Positions 8,606 through 18,417 of a stretch of 64,000 nt of DNA are shown here, piece after piece (position 1 is the stretch's first letter; each line of letters begins with the position of its first letter). The stretch is from Lotus japonicus (taxonomy: Eukaryota > Streptophyta > Magnoliopsida > Fabales > Fabaceae). The notes beneath the pieces are model-generated. The model was not told the origin of the DNA and searched no databases. It saw only the letters and a list, made by a program, of their open reading frames with translations. Made by a program: the position numbers and the translations under genes. Location: the NCBI RefSeq assembly GCF_012489685.1, contig NC_080042.1, positions 34,229,158 through 34,293,157 on the forward strand. The letters run 5' to 3'.

Positions 8606-11465
8606 CTAAGGCTTGTTAGAGCGACGCAGGAGTTCTTGAAGAATTTGCTTCATGTCCATCAGCAGAGTCTCATGAGAGTTGAGACATTGTTCCATGATGT
8701 CAAGTCTGGAAGAACTTGGCTGTGTAGAGCTAGAAGAAACATTCTGAGCAGATTGATGAGCTGGAGTGGAATCAGAAGCAGCAGGAGTAAAGACCACTGG
8801 TGCAAGAGCTTGACATCTAAGAGCTTCAGCTTCAGCTTCAAGTCTCTCAGCTTCTAATCTTGCATTTTCAGCTTGTACAGCCGCTTGACGTGTAGCTTCT
8901 TCTGCTTGCTCTTTCTTTCTTCTGGCCTCTTCAACAGCTTCAAGTAACTTAGTTCTTTGCTGTTGTTCATACAGAGCCACTCTTCTTGTAAACCGCTGCC
9001 TAGCAGCTTCAATCCTCGGATCCCTTTCTGCAGTGAGATGACTCATCATAACAGGAACCTGAGCAACTAACCAAGTACTCAGACGATTCCATTCTTCAGC
9101 AACAGAGTCAGCGTTCTCACTCAGGTCAGTGTGACCTTGCACATTGCGTAACATCAGTGAAGCTTCATGATTAAAAACACTGATGCACTCAGAGAGAGAG
9201 GTTGGCCTGAGATATGTGTAGGGAACAATGGAGAGGTTGGTTTCAGGAGAGGTTGGGTGGTTGCTGCTGTTTGCCTCAGAGGCACCTTGAGGAGAGCCAA
9301 TATCAAAAGTTTGGACATTTGGTTAAGAGGCTCCAAGGTTTGGTTATGAGGTTTCAACCTGAGGATGTGGTGATCTAACCGAAGAGTGGTTAGACACAGA
9401 GTTTTCTGGTTCTGGTTGAATAGACTCTTGATTAACTTGGTCAGGTTGGACTTGTTGGGCTAAAGGGTCTGCTTCATGCAAGGGGTCAGCCTGGATAGGA
9501 TCATCTGGGTCAACTAGACGTTCTGGTCTAGGTCCAGGGTATCTCCTAGGGCTTGGTACTGTGAGGTAGTACTCTGGAATGGCAGACACTTTTTCTTTCC
9601 TGACTTCCATAAATTTACGAAGTGACTCAGAGTTGTTGGAAGGTGAGGAGTCAGCAACGTTGGTAGGAAAGGATACAGAAGTATAGGTAGTGGAAGAATC
9701 TGTATCAGCAGTTCTACGGTCAGGATGTTCTGATGCTCTGGGGACAGAGTGATCAGACGTTCTGGGTTCAGGTTCTGGTTGTTCAGGAATGATGGGTTCA
9801 GAGGTTAATGGGTTGTATTGGATGGTAATGGGAGAGGTTGGTTCAGAGGGACGTGGAGTCTGAAGCATATTCCACAGAGGTGCTTCTTCTTGGGAAGGTT
9901 GGAAAAATGACGACCTTGGGGAATTAGGTGGAGATGTGGTTTGGGCAGCTGGTTGAGACTCTGGGATAGAGGTGAGTTGGGTGGCTGTGCGGTTAAGAAG
10001 AGTAGAGATGGGGAGTACATCAATTGAATTTAAATCATCATCAGATTCAGTGACAGCAGACTTACTTGATGAACGCACGACAGACCGAGTCACTCTGGCA
10101 GAAGTCTCCATTCTGATGACTGCAGCAGCAGGTTCCACACGGGTAGGCTTCTCCACAATTCTGACTTGCTTCTTTCTTTGGAGGAGAAGGACCATCATCA
10201 TTATCACCATCATCACCATCATCAGGCTTGGTGGTTTCATCATGCTTCCTCTTAGGCTTGTCAGCCTTCTTCTTCTTCTTCAGAGGAACATCAGACTCCT
10301 CAGAAGATTCCTCCAAGACCATTTTTCTCTGAACTTTCCTCTTGGGAGGAGAGTCAAACTCTGGAGCTGGTGGCAATCGTCTGAAGAACTCATCTACATC
10401 AATCTCAAACCCTTGTTGCTTCAGATCATCAATGTAGCACAAAATAGCTTCTGGGTTGTCTCCTTGGGACCACAGAGGGAAATCATTCAGAGGCACCCTT
10501 CTTTGTCTTACTTCATCAGAAGTATCTTCATGAGCAGGGGCTATCTTCTTGACCAATCCCATCTTCTTCAAAGATGTGGATGTGAAGACATCACTAACAA
10601 TTGTAGACAGATCCTCTGTGCATCCTGCCTTGATCAGAACTTCTTCGAATTTACTCTCAATGAAGAGATCTGAAAGCTGTCTCCCAAAGGGGATGTACTT
10701 GATGGCAGACTTGATGGAGGCAGTGGTTCTGGACTTCCTGATGCATTCTTTCAGGTATGAGAACAAGAAGAAAGGAAGGCAGATCTTCCTCTTATCCTGA
10801 ATGAAGAATAGCATTGCCTTCTGGTAGAAGTTGATGTAATCAGGAGAGCTACCCTTTGGCCTCTGGTTGATGCAGTGAAGCAGAATCTTGTGCCAGATTC
10901 TGAGCTTGGGATGAAGATCCACCACCTTGTAGTCGCTCTTGCCAGGTTTGTAGGTGGTGTAAAGAGCCTTGTTGGTTTCATCCTTGGTTCTGAGTTTCAC
11001 CTTTGACTCCGTCAGTTGGAATCTATACCTAGTTCCAGTGTGTTCACCCAGCAGATTCACAATGGACTTCTCAGTGATGATTATTCTCCTTCCAGCAATG
11101 TAGGAGACAACTTGTGTATCATCACAGTCCGCGTGTTTCCAGAATTCCTTGACCAATTTGTCATAAATTGGACCTCTAAGCCTGTTGAAATACTCTTCCC
11201 ATCCCTGAACTTGAACTTCAGGACGAAGATCATACCCATTTGCAGCTATATTATCCAGGTCGAATCTCCATTCAGCAAGCACTTGGAGTTCTTCCGGAGC
11301 ATAAACGCAGTGAACGGCACAACCCCGTTCTGCAATTGGAATCATCTTCTCTGAAGCTTGACCTTGATTTGGAGTTTCAGGACCCGATTGGCCTGTAGCT
11401 TGACCTACTACCATATGAGGAAACCTGGTTGCACCTGCAGCTTCATTTCTGGTTTGTCTCACCAT
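8606..11465 (-). pseudogene. C1 env-like gene of Sirevirus, broken into about three frames
   Basis: The env-like third gene of SIRE-type elements, whose function is unknown. The first frame (11465 to 10062) starts MVRQTRNEAAGATRFPHMV and carries the plant-transposon-protein-like core (WEEYFNRLRGPIYDKLVKEFW, HKILLHCINQRPKGSSPDYIN, then CLPFFLFSYLKECIRKS), followed by a Lys-rich tract. Frame shifts occur near 10175-10190 and again near 9350 and 9160. The middle frame (10243 to 9344) is Pro/Ser-rich. The last (9154 to 8606) has a long Ala/Glu-rich coiled coil (EARRKKEQAEEATRQAA). I see no clear signal peptide or transmembrane segment. A non-coding gap of about 430 bp separates it from pol. Confidence 0.8.
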
Positions 11466-11898
11466 CGTGAAGTCGGTTGAAGGTTTTGGGTTGAAGGAGA
11501 AGGATGAAAAGAGAGAGAGAAAGATCGTGGGGATAAGTTTTTGAAAAACTCAAGAGAGAGAATGTAAAACAGTAAGTGTAGGAGAACGTGTGTGTATAGT
11601 GGGTTTTGACAAATAACCGATTTTGATCAAAAAGCAATTTAAAATCAACGGTTAGAAATTAAAGACATGATAGTAACAGTAAATACACCTATCACACGCA
11701 GGAGAGAAGCACATCAACACTCATTACAACAGACTGTCAGCACGGGCACAAGGAACTATGTATCATAGATACTGACACACGTTTACTGTCCCAGCTTCAG
11801 AGTCAGCACCAATGGGTACATAAACTCTGATAGAGTTACCTTCTGGACTAGACATCTTCTGATGAAGAAGCATCATAGTCAGAGGTTCTGATCCATCT

Positions 11899-14800
11899 TC
11901 ATGCTGGACAAAAGTCCATATTTAGATTTTTCAGAATGAAATTAAATCTATCCTCTGCTAAGGGCTTTGTAAAGATATCTGCCCATTCATGGTCAGAATC
12001 GACAAACTTCAGAAGAAGTACGCCCTTCTGTACATAATCTCTAATAAAGTGATACTTTACCTCAATGTGCTTTGCCCTTGAATGTAAGATAGGATTCTTA
12101 CTCAATGAAATTGCAGCAGTGTTATCACAATAGATTGGGATATTGCTCTCAAGGATTTGATAATCCTCCGGCTGATGTTTCATCCAGAGCATCTGAGTGC
12201 TGCATATTGCTGCTGAGATATATTCTGCCTCTGCAGTAGATAGTGTAATGGTTGATTGCCTCTTGCTTGCCCATGAGACTAAGTTGCTTCCAGAAATTGA
12301 TAATTTCCAGAAGTGCTTTTTCTCTCTGTTCTATCTCCAGCATAATCAGCATCACAATAACCTGAAAGCTTATACTCTGATGTTTTCTTATACATCAAGC
12401 CAAGGTTAGTGGTACCTTTCAGATACCTTAGGATCCTCTTAACAGCAGTTAAGTGGGTTTCCCTTGGATCTGATTGGAAACGAGCACATAAATGAACACT
12501 AAACAATATATCTGGCCTAGATGCAGTTAAGTATAGAAGTGATCCTATCATACCACGATAGAGCTTCTGACAAACTTTACCACTTGCATCTTCTTTTTCC
12601 AGAATGCATGTAGGATGCATTGGAGTCTTGGCAACTGTAGACTCCAGCATATTAAACTTCTTCAGAAGTTCTTTAGTGTACTTGCTCTGATGGATATATG
12701 TTCCTTCTGGTGTTTGATCAACTTGTATTCCCAGAAAGTACTTGAGTTCTCCCATCATACTCATCTCAAATTCAGCCTGCATCATCTCAGAAAATTCTTT
12801 GCATAGAGATTGATTAGCAGAACCAAATATAATATCATCAACATAAATTTGCACAATTAAGATATCATCTTTGTAAGTTTTGCAAAAGAGAGTTGTATCT
12901 ACTTTACCCCTTACAAACTCATTCTCCAGAAGGAATGAACTGAGTCTCTCATACCATGCTCTGGGAGCTTGCTTCAGACCATAGAGTGATTTCTTCAACT
13001 TGAAAACATGGTCTGGGTTCTCCTCATCCTCAAAACCTGGGGGTTGATGAACGTAGACTTCCTCTTATATGTATCCATTTAGGAAGGCGCTCTTAACATC
13101 CATCTGATGTAGAATTATGTTGTGATTCACTGAGAAGGAGATCAACAGTCTGATTGCGTCTAGTCTTGCTACTGGAGCAAATGTTTCTGTGTAGTCTATT
13201 CCTTCCTGCTGGCTGTAGCCTTGAGCAACTAGCCTTGCCTTGTTTCTGACTACATCTCCTTTCTCATTCAACTTGTTTCTGAACACCCGTTTTGTTCCAA
13301 TTACATGGACACTCTGAGGCTTCTTCACTAGGCTCCAAACATCATTCTTGGAAAATTGATTCAATTCTTCTTCCATGGCCAGAATCCAGTCCTTGTCCTT
13401 AAGAGCTTCTTCAATTGACTTGGGTTCAATTAAGGACACCAATCCTTTCAGACTGAGCAGGGTCTCTTCAGAGGGTCTGAAGGCTGATCTGGTTCTGACT
13501 GGTTCGTCTTTGTTGCCCAGAATCAATTCCTTAGGATGAGCTGCAGTGATTCTGCTCTTCTTCTGAGTTTGTGAATCAGAGGGACCAGCTTCTTCTAGTT
13601 CATCTTCCTTTGGCTCAGCTTCCTCTAGAGCTTTGCCTTTGTCAGAAACACTTATACTTAAATCTGCAAATTTCTCAACTAGCTTTGACTGGTCAGAGTC
13701 AAGTTTATCGTCAAATCTAACATGAATAGATTCTTCAATTGTTTTAGCATCAGTATTATAGAATCTAAAACCTTTAGATCTCTCAGAGTAACCTAGTAAT
13801 AGACATTTAGAAGACTTAGCATCAAATTTATGCAATCTATCCTTAGTATTAAGAACATAACAAACACAACCAAAAGGATGAAAGTAAGAAATGTTGGGTT
13901 TTATATTCTTCCACAATTCATAGGGAGTCTTATTCAGAATTGGTCTCACAGAGATTCTGTTCTGAATGTAACACGCTGTGTTTACTGCCTCTGCCCAAAA
14001 AGTGCTTAGCCATGCCAATTTCTTGGAGCATGGTTCTAGCCATCTCCTGAAGAGTTCTGTTCTTCCTCTCAACAACACCATTTTGTTGAGGAGTTCTGGG
14101 ACAAGAGAAATCATGTGCAATTCCATAGGAATCAAATAGACTCTCAAACTTGTCATTCTCAAACTCTCCACCATGGTCACTTCTGACACGCACAATCCTA
14201 CAAGCCTTCTCGTTTTGCACTTGGGCTATGAAGGTAGAGAACACAGCATGAGACTCATCCTTGCGGGTTAGAAACTTTACCCATGTCCAGCGGCTGTAGT
14301 CGTCAACAATGACCATCCCATATCTCTTGCCACCTATAGACTCAGTTTTCACTGGTCCAAATAGGTCGATATGCAGAAGTTCCAACGGCCTTGAAGTTGA
14401 GACAACATTCTTAGCCTTGAAAGAGACTTTTGTGAATTTGCCATTCTGACATGCTTCACATAGAGTGTCTGAAGAGAACTTCAGAGTGGGTAAGCCCCTG
14501 ACGAGGTTTAGCTTGCTCAGCTGAGAAATCTTTCTCATACTGGCATGCCCTAACCGTCTATGCCATACCCACTGCTCTTCATTAACAGACAGAAGGCACT
14601 TCCCATTCTGAGCCTCCAACTCAGATAATCTGATATTGTAAATGTTGTTCTTCCTCTTGCTGTTAAACAGAACAGAGCCATCGATCTGACTTACAGCCCG
14701 GCAGGACTTTTGATTAAAGATAACATCATAACCCTTGTCAGCTAATTGACTTATAGACAATAAGTTATGAGTTAAGCCGTCTACCAATAAAACATTGTCA

Positions 14801-14994
14801 ATGCATGGACCTACACAAATAGTACTAGTACCAACAATTTTACCCTTTTCGTTGCCACCAAAGCCAACTTCGCCTCCAGGCTTAAGTTTTAGCTCTTGGA
14901 ACATACGCCTTTCTCCCGTCATGTGACGCGAGCATCCACTGTCCAGATACCATGATTGGTGTTTCAGTGGAGCTATCAAGGATATCTGCAACAT
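11899..14994 (-). pseudogene. pol: C1 pol (copia: protease, integrase, RT, RNase H), lightly broken
   Basis: The domain order is copia type. Protease has WYLDSGCSRHMTG near the start. Integrase carries WHRRLGHASM, DLFGPV, DDYSRW and PQQNGVVERKNRT. RT has LVAQGYSQQEGIDYTETFAPVA, DVKSAFLNG and YVDDIIFG; RNase H has YCDADYAGD and a C-terminal part ending NMDFCPA. Visible lesions are a +1 in a T run near 13996-14001 (integrase, after MAKHF), an in-frame TAA near 13063 (RT, after FLNGYI), and a frameshift near 12290 (RNase H, after ERKSTSGN). Few lesions suggest a fairly young copy. Confidence 0.9.
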
Positions 14995-16789
14995 AGATAA
15001 TCTTATCCTTAGGTACCCACTTTCTGGGTCCTCTCTTGTTAGTTACCCCAGAGGTTCTGATCACCTTGGGTTTCTCAACATGGTAATGTAAAAGAATTTT
15101 TGCATGATATTTAGACATGGAGAAAGATCCTTTTTTGAGAGGGGATTTAACAACTTCAATAGGTAAAGGATCAGGCAATATGGTACCAGATGGAACAAAG
15201 CATTCATACAAAGATTTAGCTTTAGGCATAGAAGGCTCATTTCTAATTGGTTTAGAATAGCCAATGCCATGCATTCCATTTCTGCTCACGCCATAAATCA
15301 TTGAAGACATTAAGCTTCTATCTACGCTTTTAGCCAGGAATCTTTGAAAAGAATTTTCATACTTAGATTCATGCTTACTATCAGAAGCATCGCATGCAAT
15401 AACTTCTTCTAACTTAGCAATTTGATTCTTAAGCACAGAGTTAGTATTCACTAAAGCATGGTTATCATTTTTCAAATCAGAAATGATTTTCTCATGTTCA
15501 GAAGGGGTCTTAGAAACAGCAGATAAGTTCTTTTTCAGCTTCTTATGTTTAGACAATAAAGAGTTATACTTATCCATGATATCAGACAAAGCATGTTTCA
15601 GTTCAGAAGTTGAGAAAGAAGCGAATACCTCATTTTCATCGTCTGAGTTAGGATCTCCTTCTAATTCTGAGTCAGAGTCAACAGCATCCTTTGACTCTGC
15701 TCCTTTGTCTTTGACAATGGCCATGAGTCCTTGGACTTCACCATCAGAGTCAACATCCTCTGACTCTGATTCATCAAAAGTCACCATCAGACTTTTCTTG
15801 GTCTTGAAGTGCTTCTTTGGCCTCTTGTCCTTCTTCAATTTTGGACAGTCACTTTTGTAGTGCCCTGATTCTTTGCACTCAAAGCATGTGACTTCCTTAA
15901 TTGAGGACTTCTTCTGACCTGAGGATTCAGACTTTCCTTTGGCCTTTCCAGAGCCTTTGTACTTGCTCTGCCTGTGCTTCCAGATACAGTTGAGTCTTTT
16001 AGAGATCAGAGTCAGCTCATCTTCATCAGAATCTCCTGATGCTTCTTCAGATTCTTCTGCTTCAGCTTGAAGAGCTTTTGACTTTTTTGCTTTAGCCTTC
16101 TCAGATTTGGATTTTAAGGCTATTGACTTCTTCCTCAGATCTTGCATCTCTGAGCGCTTCAGCTCATGGCACTTCAGTATGCTGATGAGTTCTTCTAAAC
16201 TCATACGCTCAACATCTCTCGTAAGCTCTATTGAAGTCACCAAGGGCATCCAGCTTTCAGGAAGACTTCTGATGACCCTTATGACATGATCTTTTGTTGT
16301 GTAGCTTTTGTTGAGAGGTCGTATTCCAACTACAAGCAACTGAAATCTGGAAAACATTTCTTCAATAGACTCGTTTGGCTCCATGATGAAGGATTCATAC
16401 TTTTGGATCAAACACAATGCCTTTGATTCTTTGACTTTCTTGTTTCCTTCATGAGACATCTTCAGGGATTCAAAGATGCCTTTTGCATACTTACGATCTG
16501 TAATCTTCTGGTACTCTTCATAAGAGATAGCACTTAGAAGAATTGCTCTAGCTTTGTGATGTTGTGAGTAAAGCTTCTTTTGATCCGCAGTCATCTCTGA
16601 CCTTGGGATCTTCTTGCCTTCTTCATCAACTGGACGCTCATAGCCATCCACAATAATATTCCAGAGATCTGCATCAAAACCCAGAAAGAAGCTTTCAAGT
16701 CTATCTTTCCAATATTCGAACCTTTGACCGTCGAACATGGGAGGCTTTGCATTGTAACCATCTTTTTGAGTTTCACTAGTGGTAGCCAT
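14882..16789 (-). CDS. gag: C1 gag (Sirevirus capsid/nucleocapsid polyprotein)
   Basis: A 635-codon intact frame starting MATTSETQKDGYNAKPPMFD. It has a UBN2-type copia gag domain (about residues 15-200: FEYWKDRLESFF, SYEEYQKITDRKYAKGIFES, SIEEMFSRFQLLVVGIRPL). A single CCHC zinc knuckle CFECKESGHYKSDC lies near residue 300, followed by acidic and coiled-coil regions. The frame overlaps pol by about 113 nt and differs in frame. This could be a gag-pol frameshift arrangement or a secondary indel near the junction. The C-terminus after IIYVADI is therefore uncertain. The gene begins about 70 bp after the 5' LTR. Confidence 0.88.
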   Translation of the reverse strand: MATTSETQKDGYNAKPPMFDGQRFEYWKDRLESFFLGFDADLWNIIVDGYERPVDEEGKKIPRSEMTADQKKLYSQHHKARAILLSAISYEEYQKITDRKYAKGIFESLKMSHEGNKKVKESKALCLIQKYESFIMEPNESIEEMFSRFQLLVVGIRPLNKSYTTKDHVIRVIRSLPESWMPLVTSIELTRDVERMSLEELISILKCHELKRSEMQDLRKKSIALKSKSEKAKAKKSKALQAEAEESEEASGDSDEDELTLISKRLNCIWKHRQSKYKGSGKAKGKSESSGQKKSSIKEVTCFECKESGHYKSDCPKLKKDKRPKKHFKTKKSLMVTFDESESEDVDSDGEVQGLMAIVKDKGAESKDAVDSDSELEGDPNSDDENEVFASFSTSELKHALSDIMDKYNSLLSKHKKLKKNLSAVSKTPSEHEKIISDLKNDNHALVNTNSVLKNQIAKLEEVIACDASDSKHESKYENSFQRFLAKSVDRSLMSSMIYGVSRNGMHGIGYSKPIRNEPSMPKAKSLYECFVPSGTILPDPLPIEVVKSPLKKGSFSMSKYHAKILLHYHVEKPKVIRTSGVTNKRGPRKWVPKDKIIYVADILDSSTETPIMVSGQWMLASHDGRKAYVPRAKT

Positions 16790-16847
16790 TGTTTTTCACA
16801 CCGGCCCGGATCACTAAACACTGTTAGGTGTGGTAATCAGAACTTGC

Positions 16848-16859
16848 GCTCTGATACCA
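16848..16859 (-). promoter_or_regulatory. C1 primer binding site (tRNA-iMet)
   Basis: On the minus strand TGGTATCAGAGC lies 2 nt after the 5' LTR. It matches the 3' end of plant initiator tRNA-Met, the standard copia and gypsy primer in plants. Confidence 0.93.
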
Positions 16860-16861
16860 AT

Positions 16862-18077
16862 TGAAGGTATGAAAAACGGTAGAAAGGGGGGGGGGGTTGA
16901 ATAACGTTTTCAAAATAAAACTTCCACCTTAAAGATTTTAACAAATCTTTCGAGAACTAAGTGCTTAAGATAAGAGATAGAAAAGCACACAAGGATTTTT
17001 ATCCTGGTTCACTTGATAAATCCCTCAAGCTAATCCAGTCCACCCGTTAAGGTGATTTCTTCCTTCTTAGAATGAAGGCAATCCACTAATCAGGTAAATG
17101 TTACAACTGCACTTGAAACCTACAAGTGACTAACAATTACACTGACTTAGCTCACACTAAGATTCACTCTCTTAGTCTTCTCTAGGATCCGATCAAACTT
17201 GATCTCCTAAAGGTAACTAAACAACTGTTTAAGAAAGAATGTTTACAAAGGATTTGCTTCTGAAAAGCTAATAGTAAACACAATGAATTCAGATGAAATA
17301 ATGCTTAGAAGGTTTTGAATATAGCTTGCGCGTGTGTAATTCTTCCAACCGCATCTTTCAATCTTCAGCCTCTATTTATACTCCAAGGATTAGGGTTTGA
17401 ACGCTGCATGGAAATGCTACCGTTGGAGGGCAGTTCTGGAAATTCCAGCTTCTGCTGTGGTTGAGAATGTTAGCTAGGTCGTCAGGATAGTACATTTGCT
17501 TTTGTACTTGGATAGTGACTTGACCTTTAAACCTAGTAGACTTCTGATCAGGAGAATGCTTCATGTTGGAATTTGTGAAGCCAGTTGATCAGAGTCAGAG
17601 GGAAGCACAGATCCTCTGACCGTTGTATCTTCTGATTCTGAACTCAGAGGGAAGTACATGGTCTTCAGAGTCATCTTGCTTCTGGACATCAGAGTTTCCA
17701 CTATTCAGCTTCTGGATCTTCAGAGTCTTCTACACCATCAGAACATCTGAACCTTCAGAGTTTCTTGGTTGTCAGAACGTCTGGATCTTCAGAACTTCAA
17801 GTGACTGAGTCCATATCAGAGCTTGTATGACTTGAGATCTTCTGAAGCATTTCTACTGTTCAGAGTGATCATAGATGTTGCGAAAGCGTTGCTTGGGTCA
17901 CTCTTTAAGTCTTTATGCACAGTGCTTCTGATTTGTGTGAGATTGAATTGAGGTCAGAGCCTGTAAATAGCACACTCAGAAAAACACGTTAGAGTACCAT
18001 AATTGTTCATACTAAAATGTTAACTTGTAATCAACCAAACATACAGTTGTACTACTCGATCAAAACTTGATCTTACA
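16862..18077 (-). mobile_element. C1 5' LTR (1216 bp)
   Basis: It has the same termini as 6044-7251 and is nearly identical by eye; the difference in length comes from short indels. The TATA box on minus (TATAAATAGA) is at 17371-17380. It is followed on the right by TSD CCATA and E0 gag. Confidence 0.93.
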
Positions 18078-18082
18078 CCATA

Positions 18083-18417
18083 GATCATTTACGGTATTTT
18101 AATACGTGCAGTTGAGATTCCTGAGCATTTGCAAACTTTGACATTGGATATGTATGGGGGCGACACTGACCCCATAGATCACTTACGGTATTTTAATACT
18201 AAAATGGTCATTTGTGGGGCGAATGACGCGGTAAAATGCAGATTATTGCCTTCCACATTTAAGGGTGTGGCAATGACCTGGTTTATCAAACAGCCCCCAT
18301 ATTCCATTTCAAACTTTACCGATTTTTCAACTAATTCCTAACACAATTTTCAGCCAATCAAACTCAAAAGGCGACCTCGGCTGATTTGTTTAACATTTGT
18401 CAGCAAGTGGGCGAACG
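18083..18417 (+). pseudogene. gag: E0 gag, middle part, with 94-bp tandem duplication
   Basis: Gag of the Tat-like host resumes after C1. The segment GCAGTTGAGATTCC ... TTTTAATAC appears twice: copy 1 is 5975-6043 plus 18083-18107 (split by C1), copy 2 starts at 18108. The unit is 94 nt, so it shifts the frame. The second copy reads LTLDMYGGDTDPIDHLRYFN and continues through the retrotransposon gag domain (LLPSTFKGVAMTWF). A frameshift follows near 18340, and the sequence then runs LFNICQQVGER to the S1 target site GAACG (18413-18417). Confidence 0.8.

Larger units (their letters stand above)
6044..18077 (-). mobile_element. C1: complete Sirevirus-type (SIRE/Maximus) copia retrotransposon, 12.0 kb
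   Basis: It is bounded by two LTRs of about 1.21 kb with TG...CA ends and a 5-bp TSD CCATA (6039-6043 and 18078-18082). In minus orientation the order is 5' LTR, PBS for tRNA-iMet, gag, protease-integrase-RT-RNase H, an env-like ORF, a 3' non-coding region with several PPT-like runs, and the 3' LTR. This order plus the env-like gene fits the Sirevirus genus of copia elements. A small antisense gene (8021-8368) lies in the 3' region. Coding genes carry a few frameshifts and one stop, so the copy is probably not autonomous. It is inserted in E0 gag. Confidence 0.95.

Noticed and set aside
9972..10673. Plus-strand ORF of 233 codons over the C1 env-like gene
   Set aside because: It is antisense to the recognisable env-like core, lacks promoter signals like those at 7965 and shows no domain.
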